Below are positions 23,077 through 33,200 of a stretch of 64,000 nucleotides of DNA, one piece after another. This DNA is from Euglena gracilis. Taxonomy: Eukaryota; Euglenida; Euglenophyceae; Euglenales. How positions within the stretch are numbered: the first letter of the stretch is position 1; every line of letters begins with the position of its first letter. Position numbers and translations under genes: made by a program. Below the pieces are notes generated by a model. The model did not search any database. It saw only the letters and a program-made list of their open reading frames with translations, and was not told where the DNA came from. The stretch spans positions 38,959,816 to 39,023,815 of the forward strand of contig CP154954.1 in NCBI GenBank assembly GCA_039621445.1, given 5' to 3'.

Positions 23077-24484
23077 GGTGGCGACGGCTCTGGGACGCCG
23101 GCCACCACCCCCACCGCCGGCAGCCTCTCCTCGCCGCTGCGCCGCTCCGCCTCGGACCGGCCGGAGGTGCCCCCCCCCCCCCCGTGGCTGTCGCCACAGT
23201 GTGCCGCATCACTGGGCCGGCCCCCCGCCAAGCCAACCTCAACCTGCCAAGGTTCATCCCACCCCGGCCGAGGGCATTTTGTGCAACCCCTGGGTCCATG
23301 TGTGGCCTCCAGACATGTTTCTTTCCTCGGCGCCGAAGGCCGGTCTGGCGACCTCCCACCTGTGCTCAGCCCTTCGGGGTTCAGGTCGGCGGCCTCCGCC
23401 CCGACCTCAGGTCGGCGGAGGGGGCCCCACCGGGACACCGGGATGGGTGAGGGGCTTCCCCCCCCCTGCCTTCCCCCCCCCCCAGGCCCGGCTGGAGAGG
23501 CCGGCACCGCCGGTGTGGGACCGGGACATCGACGGCGTGGAGCGGCCGGTGGCGGACCCCCGCGGCGGGATCCGGCGGCTCGCGGCCCACGTGTGCCCTG
23601 TGGCTTGGCCCGGCCGCGGGATGGGGTGGCGAATGCGGCGCCCCCGAGCTCGTGTTTTTCCAGGCGCAAACCAATGTGGCAATGCGGCGGAACCTTTCGC
23701 GGTTGATTGGGGTTGTGACTCCTTGAGTAGGCCGTTGCTCAAGAAATTTTGAACCCGCCGCCCTGGCTGGCTGAGGGTCCAGCCAGCCAGCAGCCATCAT
23801 CCAGCCCCAAACAGCCCCTCCCCCCATCGACGAGTTTTGTCTTGCCACTGACCGAAGGGCGGCTGGACGGTGTCAGATTGTTAGCTTCCAGGGGAGGTTG
23901 GGCAAATGGGTCGGATTATAGGCCAAATCAATTTGCCCAAATTTGGGCAAATTTTGGCTCAAATCATCAACGTTTTGAATGCCTGGGAGGTTTTTGGGGC
24001 ATTTTTTGCAGTTTCAATTTCTTTTTGGCACCCAGTTCGACCCCGGGTCAGGCCCAGTTCGCATCCTGGGTCCCCCCATGGGGAGGGGGGGGATCCGCCA
24101 GCAGCCTTTTTCCAGCCAGCCCAAATTTTCCAGCCTCTGAGTTGGACCCCCGGGGGTTCTTAAGCGACGCCCTGGCCATGAGGCTTTGAAGCTTCATGTG
24201 GAACAAGGCGCGTCCCCAGAGGAACGCACCTCCTGGGACCAAACGTCTTTCTGACCCTGGAGTGGGTGAACGATAAAGGGTTTTTCACCGTCGACGGTGT
24301 CCACTGAAGTGATCTGGGCACCGATGAACCCTCCGTGGCATGGCCCATCTCGTCCTGTCGTGCCCGCAGAACGTGGTGGCGGTGCCGGCCGAGAGCCAGC
24401 CCCGCGGGGGCTATTCCGACCCCTACGCCGTCCAGACCCCGCCCGCCAACAAGGCGTGTCGCACCACCACCACGGCCACCTGGG
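23077..24484 (+). CDS. Gene model F: three to four exons, unknown function
   Basis: Exons 23,077-23,166 (includes GSLSSPLRRSASDRPE), 23,486-23,590 (LERPAPPVWDRDIDGVERPV, ending RRLAAH) and 24,370-24,484 (NVVAVPAESQPRGGYSDPYA, ending TTTTATW) join in phase 0 at both junctions. A 36-nt mini-exon at 23,411-23,446 (VGGGGPTGTPGW) also fits in phase 0. The acceptors at 23,485 and 24,369 have good pyrimidine tracts; donors are GTGCCC, GTGTGC and GTGGGT. Third positions are almost all G/C. The SPLRRSASDRP stretch is basic and Ser-rich, of a type often phosphorylated, which is only a composition-based remark. The second exon can also be read without its donor to a stop at 23,750. The first and last exons of the gene are not found. 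Confidence 0.5.
23754..24180 (+). repeat. Dispersed repeat, copy 2 of a pair with 2.29-2.72 kb
   Basis: Same ordered blocks as 2290-2720 (CCAGCCAGCCAGCAGCC, TTTTTTGCAGTTTCAATTTC, GGCACCCAGTTCGACCCC, CCAGCCTCTGAG) in the same orientation, sitting in an intron of gene model F. Confidence 0.7.
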
Positions 24485-24693
24485 GTGGGTGCACGAGTCC
24501 GCAGAGCAACCCACTTTGGCAAAGTTGAGAACAGAAAGTACTAATTCTGAAAAAGGAGGGAATTGGGGTTCTGCGTGTTGCAGTATTGCACTGCAATCAA
24601 ATGTGCTGATTGGTTCCCCCAAAAGATCCCCTCCTGCTCTGTCTGGCTCACCAGTATCGATTTTCCAGGTTGGCACTCTCTGGCGAGGGCGAA

Positions 24694-26585
24694 GTACAGT
24701 ATTTATGCTTTTGTCAGGCCCAACAGAAAAGTGCAGATCCTAGCGAAAACAGTTCAGAGCCCAGCAATAAAAGTTAAGGGCCTGGCGATAAAAGTACAGG
24801 ACCTAGCGTTAAAAGCACAGGGCCTATTCACAAAAAGTTCAGGGCCTGGATGGAAATTCTTTTTGTTCTTTTGCGTCTTGTGTGGCATTCATCCTTTTCT
24901 CAGAAATGGACATAGGTGTATGCGGATGTGGGTTACGTGCAACTGAGGCTATTGCCGGTTCATGTTGCTAATGGAGGTGCCCACCTGCGTGAGAAGTATT
25001 GTTTCTGAACTTGAAGAGCGGATGGCACGGGCACAGCTGTAGGGATGTGAACAAGCATGCTTTCAATTGGGCCGAGGGTCCCTGGAATGATCTAGAATAC
25101 CGCAGACTCTGACAAACAGTGAACCACATGATAAGTCCTCACGGAGAAATAGAAGCTGGCGAAAGAAACGTTTCACCTGATTCCAAAAACAAAGTAGATG
25201 GTTTACAACGTGGATATGAAGGTTTCACCAACAGCACCCATTTCAGGCACATTTATTGTATTTATTCTTTTGCACAGCCCACGTAAAACTCACAAGTTGC
25301 CTGCTTGCCTGAAATGGGTGCTGTTGGTGAAACCTTCATATCCACGTTGTAAATCATCTACTTTGTTTTTTGGAATCAGCCATGCGTTGGAAAAGGTCTG
25401 CCACTTTTTGCGGGTGAAAAGTTTCTTTCACCAGCTTCTATTTCTCCGTGAGGACTTATCATGTGGTTCACTGTTTGTCAGAGTCTGCGGTATTTTAGAT
25501 CATTCCAGGGACCCTCGGCCCAATTGAAAGCATGCTTGTTCACATCCCTAAAGCTGCTCCACACTTTCAATGTCTTGTGCCCGTGCCCTCCGCTCTTCAA
25601 GTTCAGAAACAATACTTCTCACGCAGGTGCACACCTCCATTAGCAACATGAACCGGCAATAGCCTCAGTTGCACGTAACCCACATCCGCATACACCTATG
25701 TCCATTTCTGAGAAAAGGATGAATGCCACACAAGACGCAAAAGAACAAAAAGAATTTCCATCCAGGTCCTGAACTTTTTGTGAATAGGCCCTGTAACCCC
25801 CCCCCCCATTTAAACCGACCCGTCGGTTTAGGACTTTTGGGTTGGCGGAAATCCTGGAGGGGGTCGGTTTAGACGGGGGGTCGGTTTCAGGGGGAGCACA
25901 CGGCTGGCCGACGGCGTGACGGAAGCGGGTTGATGTTAGCAAGGCAATTTCAGTTGGCAAATGCCCAATTTGGTCGGCCAATTCCTAACTTTGAGTGACA
26001 AATGCCTAATTTTGGATGCAAATTCTGAATTTTCGGGGGCAAATGCTAAATTTTGGGTGTAATATCCAATTTTTGGTGGTAAACTGTATAATTTTGGGTG
26101 CAAACTTCAAATTTTAAATGGCAAATACCTAATTTTGTAATTTTTGGGTTCCAACGCCAAACTTTCGGAGGAAAATGCCCAATTTGAGGTGCAAACTCCA
26201 AAATTTGGAAGCAAATGCCTAATTTTGGGTGTAAAATCCTAATTTTGGGTCATCAATGCTAACTATTCAATAAGCCTGGACGCTCTTTCTGTTGGCGGCT
26301 TCCATTATGTTGTGCATGTTTGTCATCCAACTTGCCATGGGTCGGCTTGTTTATTTTTTTGGTTGAAATTCTGCAATGGGTCGGTTTGGAAGGGTAGGTC
26401 GGTTTAGAAGGGGGGTCGGTTTAAAGGGGGCGGGGGGTTACTTTTAACGCTAGGCCCTGTACTTTTATCGCTAAGCCTTTAACTTTTATTGCTAGGCCCT
26501 TAACTTTTTTCACTAGGATCTGCACTTTTTTGTTGGGCTTTGAACTTTTTTCGTTGGGCCTTACAAAAGAATCAATACTGTTACA
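24694..26585. mobile_element. Fold-back element with about 0.55-kb inverted arms
   Basis: The left arm (24,694-25,250) and right arm (25,307-25,792 continuing at 26,442-26,585) are imperfect reverse complements separated by about 57 bp. The termini match as GTACAGTATT and the complement of AATACTGTTAC. Just inside both ends is a tandem 25-bp-scale motif around AAAGTTAAGGGCCTGGCGAT. Fold-back transposons have this layout of long inverted arms with subterminal tandem repeats and little coding capacity. The right arm is split by another element at 25,793-26,441. No target duplication is obvious. Reading frames in the arms are mirrored shadows and not genes. Confidence 0.85.
25793..26441. mobile_element. 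Nested TIR element (MITE-like) inside the fold-back arm
   Basis: The 649-bp block is missing from the corresponding position of the left arm. It begins GTAACCCCCC with ATTTAAACCGACCC close behind, and ends in the complementary arrangement (GGGTCGGTTTAAA, GGGGGGTTAC), giving terminal inverted repeats of about 28 bp. The GGTCGGTTTA motif repeats near both ends. The centre (about 25,930-26,270) is a degenerate 27-32-bp minisatellite around GCAAATGCCTAATTTTGGGT. No transposase is present. Confidence 0.8.
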
Positions 26586-27407
26586 CTGGCTGATGGCACC
26601 CAGGGCTGTTGTTTATTTTCCCCTGGAGGGAATAAAAAGTTTACCTTGAGCAGGGCAAGAGAAGGGCAAGTGAAAAAGTTATTTCAGCAACAGGGTCACC
26701 CCAGCCAACGTGAAAGACAGCAAATAAGGCATTGCAAATGAAGTTCCCGATGCTCTGTTCATTGCGAAGGGGATGAACGGGGGATGATGATTTTGTAGAA
26801 TTTTAAAACACCTCTGGAGGTTTTGGTTTGTGAAATACATTTCCTAAAATTCCATTGACAAGTGGAGCACCATGGCGTCGGGGAAAAAATCCTAAACGAC
26901 ATTCATTTTCTGACAGTTTCTGGCTATAAATTCGATTTTTTTCTTCTGGCCAAAAATTCAATGTCGTTTGAATGATTTTAGTTGATTTGGGCAAATTTTG
27001 GGCGATTGGGCCAACATTGCATTGCGAAACTTTTCCGGAACCCCGAAATCAAAATTAAAATGTGAGCAATGAAAAGTTGGTTATGATGTGTATGTACACT
27101 GTCAATATTTAACAGATTGCATGTTACCGGTGCCCCCCACTTGTACAACGACCCAAGGTCTTTGGCCGACCGCGGTTTTCTCTTCTCCCAACCCTAACCC
27201 TGATATTTTAAATAACCCCAAATCCAACCCCGCTCCGAAGCGGAAGACGGAGAAATGGACCGGGTTTTGGCGTCTCCCGGGGGTCCATGGAAGTGGGAAA
27301 GTGGGCCCCTGCGTTTACCACCGCCGCAAGACAGGGGCGTGCGTTGACCCGCCGTCCGGGCCCCCGCCCGGCCACCGCGGCCGGGCCACTCGCGCCGCGC
27401 CGCGCAG

Positions 27408-28759
27408 GGGAAAGGCGCGCAGACCCGCTCGAGCTCCGTGCCGGCCGCCTCCCCGCCCGACCACCACCGCCACTCCCTGACCCCCACGCCCTCCCGGCCC
27501 GCCGACCTCATCCCCCGCAGCCAGTCGTGGCATCAGGTGTGGTGCCCGCCCGCCCGCCCGCCTGCCGGGGGCTCTGGCCCCCCGGCAGTCTCGGGACAGT
27601 CAAGCCCAACGTCCAGCAGAGCCCGGAGACACCCTTGGAGGGGAGGCAGGATCGTTTGTGTGGTTTTGAAGGTCAGATTGTTTCCCGCAACCGCCGTTTG
27701 GATTCTGTTGGGGAGGGTGGACGGGTGGAGCTACATTTTTGATGTGGCAACGCAGACCCCGAGCCCGTTGTCGTTGGTCGCCGTCACGCATGCCTTCCTT
27801 TCGTCAGTCGAGCGGCACACCGCGGGACGGGACGCCGCGCTTGGGACCGCGGACCGATGCGTCCTCCCAGGTCTGCTGTGGGGAGGGGCAGCTCCCATTT
27901 CCCGCCTTCCAGTGAAAAATGCAACAAGTCCATCTATTTGTTTACTCCCCCCCCCCCGCGCTGTTCCCCCCTATTGGACAAGCTTGGGGCGGAGTGGCTG
28001 AAACTTTTGGAATGAAGACGACCAACTTCAGTGTTTTTTTTTTAGGGTTTGTTTCCTGTTCATCCCTGTCCAGAAGGCCTCACCCCTCAGAGGTTATTCC
28101 AGAAAACCCTTGCCGCATCTTGAGCCGTCAAACCGCCAGAAAGCCCCCTGGCATCGTGTACCACAGTGAATTTTAAAGTTTGCATTTTCTTTCTATTTTC
28201 TTTCTGAGTGGGAGTATGATACAACTTTACCGCATTTGCCTCCCTCGGTGACTTTTTGGATCATTTCACTCTCTTGCATTTCCTCCATCTTTTTTTGTCG
28301 GTTGTGTATTTGTTTTGACACATGGCCATTTTTTCGGTTTATTTCTGTTTGTCATCGTTTGTCCCCCCCCCCACCACCATATTTCCCTTCCTGGCTTCTC
28401 TGGCAATGACCCACCCACCCCCTCCCCGGCTCTGACCCCAACGGCGGCCACCGTCCCTCCCCTTCCCTTCCCCCCAGGGCCGCCGCGGCGGGCCGGCGCC
28501 AGTGTCGGGCGGCCCCACGGCGGAGGTCGGGCGCCGGCCGGGGCCCAGCCGACCGACCTCCGCCCCCGGCAGCGACAGCCGCGCCCCCGGCGCCGGTTCC
28601 CTACCCAGGGGGCCCCGCGCCCGTGCTCGGGTGGCCCAAACCGCCAACCGGTGGACAGTCCTGAATCATGGGGGGGTGGAGGGGCATTTTTTCCGCACGG
28701 CGGTGCGGATCAGATCTGGCCCGTCGCGCAGCCGCAACGCTCAACAAGACGTTGCATAG
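27408..28759 (+). CDS. Gene model G: three-exon Ser/Pro-rich protein, C-terminal part
   Basis: Exons 27,408-27,536, 27,808-27,870 and 28,478-28,759 all join in phase 0. Exon 1 reads QTRSSSVPAASPPDHHRH and PADLIPRSQSWHQ. Exon 2 is exactly 21 codons, beginning SSGTPRDGTPRL and ending PRTDASSQ. Exon 3 begins GRRGGPAPVSGGPTAEVG, passes ANRWTVLNHGGVEGHFF and stops at TAG 28,757-28,759. Donors are GTGTGG and GTCTGC; the acceptors at 27,807 and 28,477 are pyrimidine-rich. Third positions are strongly G/C in exons 1, 2 and the first part of exon 3. An alternative frame of exon 3 reads a Pro/Ala-rich tail ending at about 28,662. Upstream exons are missing; gene model F ends in phase 1 and so does not join directly. 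Function unknown. Confidence 0.5.
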
Positions 28760-29039
28760 AGTTTTGGTGGAAAAGTATTTTGTGTTCTCTGTTGTGTTTC
28801 GGTTTGTGTGGCCGCCCTGCCGTCGATGCGCTGAGGCCACCGATTTGCAGGCGCAACTCACCCCAAGCAGGGTTTGGACTCTGTTTTCGAAAACGGACGG
28901 CGACGCGAACGCTTTAGAGGATTTGACCCGGGTCTTTGCTCCGTGCCTGCGCAAAACATGTTTTCAATGCCATCTCAGCTTTGGAGTGTTAGGCACTGAT
29001 TCAGAGAACTATTTGGAGGGGGTGGAGGCTTTTTTACAG

Positions 29040-29227
29040 CCTACTATCACTACGATTTGGTGACTGATGAAGGAGTTTGTGTCTTCAAAAACCCAAATGA
29101 GGGAACCCCTGCGCCTGCTGACCTGGGCCCATTTGAAACAGTCACATGGCCCTCATGTGTGGATGGGCATTCCAGTGCGGCAGCCGGATTAGTGCCTTCG
29201 GGTTTGAAAAACATGCGGACATCATAA
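29040..29227 (+). CDS. Possible terminal exon or transposon fragment
   Basis: After a TTTTTTACAG acceptor the frame reads YYHYDLVTDEGVCVFKNPNE and PFETVTWPSCVDGHSS and stops at TAA 29,225-29,227. Composition is ordinary, but third positions are not G/C-biased like the other exons, so it may belong to an old mobile element. The flanking 28,760-29,500 holds no other gene I can support. Confidence 0.28.
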
Positions 29228-29623
29228 AACCTGCAAACTATTAAAGGATCAGGGTTTTCAACCCACTGTTTTCAGAACCCAACATTCTCAGTTCCAATTC
29301 CTGCATGTTCTTTTCCAAATCTTCAACAGTTTTTTCATGGGAGACCAGGAAAATCATTATTTCCTACCCGTGGGAAGAAAAAAAAAGGACCTAACCAACC
29401 CTGCCCCTCCGGTGGAGAGGTACAAGCACATAGGAGGCCCCATGCTTGGCTTATTCATAAATTTTCCAAAAAAGAAGGCAAGGACAGCCACCGGATCCCA
29501 CCCGGCACCCCGGGCTCCGCACTTTGCCATTGTGCGGCCACGCCTTTTTCGCCGGCGCTTTGCTGTGTGATTGTTCGCTGCGCTGGTTTAGGAGGTCCCG
29601 CTTAGTGCCTTTTTTCGCCGGAG

Positions 29624-30047
29624 TTGGCTGATTCCGAACTTTCCCTTCAACACCCAGAAGAAAGGAGAGAGTTCACGAACGAAGAAGACCTGAGAAAAGA
29701 AGTCCATATCAATTCAATATCCAGAAGGACACGAACCAGACGAATACCAATTGAGAGTTCAACTCTCAATTTTGACTTCAATGGGCAAATGAGTGGAGAA
29801 GAAATTGGAATTGCATCCACGGACGTACTGGAGCAGTGGCCGCAGAAGCTGGAGAACTTGGCGACGCGGTCGACACGTGGTAAACCGTGGTCGTTTTTCC
29901 TCCCAGACCCCCACCCCAAAAATTTCCCAGCCCAACCCCCCCAGTGACGGCCACGGTCCTTGGACCACTGTGGCAAGAAGGCCCAGAAGACAGAAGTCAG
30001 CCCCAGCCCTTGGTGGGCAAAGGATGGGCCATGGGGGCCCAAATTAC
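29624..30047 (+). pseudogene. Outer element: 5' gag-like fragment
   Basis: A frame begins at 29,624 and reads a charged N-terminal region (HPEERREFTNEEDLRKE). The neighbouring frame then carries SDGHGPWTTVARRPRRQK, which is homologous to DGHGPWTTVVRKRRQRG of the inserted copy, so the two halves are in different frames. The reading continues across the insertion into 34,663 onward. Confidence 0.7.
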
Positions 30048-30170
30048 GACCATTCGGGCTCCGCACTGCGAGATGGTGAGGTCCTGCTTTCCTTGCCGGC
30101 TGTTCTGTTCTGGTGTGTTTGTGCGTGCGCGGGGGGTGCTTCTTACTGCTTTTTGTTGCCGGAGTTGGCT
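30048..30170 (+). repeat. Inner DIRS left inverted terminal repeat
   Basis: Starts GACCATTCGGGCTCCGCACT and runs to the GTTGCCGGAGTTGGC block. The outer 35 bp are copied in complement in the ICR and are absent from the right ITR. Confidence 0.92.
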
Positions 30171-30226
30171 GATTCCTATTTCTGCCCTTCGACCTCAAGG
30201 AGAAAGAATTTTACTCTACGACTCAA

Positions 30227-33200
30227 GTGGACGAAAATTTTCGGAACTTCAACTACCTGACGGAAGAATTCAACTTTTCGAAGATCAACAACGAGACTTC
30301 CATGAAGAATGAATTTCAAAGAACCTTTGAATTTCAAGAAGAACTTCAACGGACTTCCAAGAAGTCAACTGAAGCTGGGGAAGGTGGAGACACAGCAGCA
30401 GCTGCAGCAGCTGGAGGGGCGGCAACAGCTCGTCAGTCCGTGGCCATCGCAACCCCCCCACCCCCCAACGCTTCAGAGATTTCAAAACTCCAGGTTTCAG
30501 ACTCCCCCACTAACAATGATGGCCATGGACCATGGACAACTGTGGTCAGGAAGAGACGACAGAGGGGGACCACCATCACAGGTCCAACAGACTCCACCCC
30601 CTTTTCTCAGTTCCTCCCCTTTCAGGGGAAAAAGCAAAGGCTATGGCAGCCTCAATCCAAAGGATTCAGATCCAAGTCAAGGCTATGGCAGCCATCATTG
30701 GACAGGGCCTGGGGCCCAGAATCATGGCTATGGAAGCCATCATCCAAGAGGGCAGTGGGCCCAGGAGCAAGGCTATGGCAGCCTGTGTCCAAACCTGGGA
30801 AGCTCCCATGGGGGAAAGGTATGTCCAACTTACCCCACAGCTCCCTCAAACACAAACCCCTCAGGAGCTGCACATCCAGGCAAGCAACCCCCCCTTCAGG
30901 GGAAGGCCAATGGAGGCCATTATGTGCAAGAGGCCAATGGTGGCCAGGGGAAGCATCGAAATATCAAGGCCAATGGAGGCCATTATATGCAAAAGGCCAA
31001 TGGAGGCCAGGAGAAGCATCAAGATTTCAAGGCCAATGGAGGCCATTTCAATCAAAATCAAGTGGCCATTGGAGGCCAATGCATTCAAGATCACACCAGC
31101 CCTTGGGGGGGAGGCCCAAGATTGGCTACACAAGGGCCCCCCCAGAAGGTAATCAAGCCAAACCCCCCAGCTATATATGTACCTCCCCATTGCAGACACA
31201 GACTTTCCCCAATCTTTCAAAATCAGGGGGAAAGCCTGTCTTTGGGCAGCCCTATGGCAGGGCCAGAGGTGACCCCAGTGATGGGGCAGCCAGGCAGGAC
31301 CCCAGTGATGGGGCAGCCAGGCAGGACCCCAGTGATGGGGCAGCCAGGGGAAGGGACCCCAGTGATGGGGCCTGTGGACTCCCCAGACACATTACACCCA
31401 GGGGTGCCCCCATTCATGGCCCTGCAGGCCAGCATTCACCATTGGGTCAAGGCAGGGGCCAGCACAGAGGTATTAAACCTGATAAGGGAAGGGGTCAGGG
31501 CAGATCTTCCCCTCCCCCCTCAGATGTCCTTAAAGATTCCCTTCAAAACCCCCCAAGAAATAATGACTGCCCAAAAAATTCTGAGGGAATACGAATGTGC
31601 AGGGGCAACCAGGAAAATCACCCCAGAGGGAGCAAAACATTTTGTCCCCTATTTTATCATTTCCAAACAGGAAGGGGGAAAGACAAAGGAAAGATTAATT
31701 TCAGAATGTCGACAGTTAAATCAACATTTCACCCCCCAGAAGTTCAGACTGGAACACATGGGAAACATTTTCCCATATCTGAGAAAGGGTTGGTTCTGTG
31801 GAAAAATAGATCTGAAAGATGCTTATTTCCATTTAAAGCTGCACAGCAGCCTGGAAAAGCATGTCTGCATGCAAGTGGGGGGGGAAACGTGGCAATTTCA
31901 AGCTGCATGCTTTGGGTTAAGCAGCCTGCCACAAAAGTTTATGACTCTCATGAGAGTCTGGGAAAGAAAATGGAGGAAGGAAGGAAAGGTAGTTTTCATC
32001 TACCTAGACGACATTTTGCTGTTAGCCCCCAGCAAAAAGACAGCAGCCCAGCATTTGGCAGAAATGAAAAAAGATCTGTTACTGGCAGGTTTCAGAATAA
32101 ACCTCCCCAAATCATGTCTGGAACCAACACAAGAAATAAAGCATTTGGGCCAGTGGATCAATTTGAAAAAAGGCCAGCTGGAAATTCCACAGGAAAAATT
32201 AAAATCCCTAAGAAAGGAATTAGGAAAGGTGCTGACAGCACAAAAGATGAGCTGCAGAAAACTCAGCTCTATTGTAGGGCAAGTCAGAAGCTATTTAGTT
32301 TCAATGCCTTTTCTCAGAATTCTGACAGATCAACTTTGCAAAAGGGTGGATTTGCACACAAAGTGGGGTTGGGACCACACCCTGACCATTCCCCAGGGGG
32401 TCAAAGATCAAATTGTGGAGTTAAAAACGTTTTTGCAGCCAGGTGTGGGCAGAGCCTTTCAATCCCAGGCCTCTCAGGAACTGTTCTCAGACAGCAGCAC
32501 CTGGCAATGGGGGGGGCTGGACAAAAAGTCTGGTCAAAAGGTTTAGGATTTCTGGAGGGACCTGCATGTCCTTCACATCAATCAAAAAGAATTGATGTCT
32601 GCAGTGGAAACTGTAAAGGCTTTGGCAAAACCAAAACAAACCATTGTTCTTCATGTGGACAGCCAGGTGGCAGTCAGTTATTTGACAAAATGGGGAGGCA
32701 AAAAGCCATATTTAAATTCCATCCTAAAACCCCTTCTCTACCATTGCCAAGAAAGGCAAATCAACTTGCAGGTGGTTTGGGTTCCCACAAAAGAACAATT
32801 GGCAGACTCCCTGACCAGGGAGCAAAAAGATCCAGGGGATTATACCCTGAACCTGACCATTTTTCATCTGATTGTGAAGTTTTTCAAAAACCAGATCACC
32901 CCAGAGGTGGACATGTTTTGCACACCCAGCAACAAAAAATTCCCCAAGTTCATTTGTCGATACCCCCACCAAGGGGCTTTGTTGGTGGATGCTCTGAAGG
33001 CAGATTTAAGGGGTCTCCCCCCAGTTTATGCCAACCCTCCCTGGAGCATCATTCCCCAATGGGTTCAGAGATTAATGTTAAACCCAGACCTAATTTGTCT
33101 GTTGATTGTACCCCACTGGGCTTCGACATCATGGTGGCGCCAATTAATGTCAATCAGGCAGCCAGGCAGCAAGGTTTTGCTAGTACCCCCCCAATGGGGT

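Noticed and set aside
24842-25981. Frames reading the same peptide from opposite strands near 24.85 and 25.75 kb
   Set aside because: They are the two arms of the fold-back element read in mirror, not paralogous genes.
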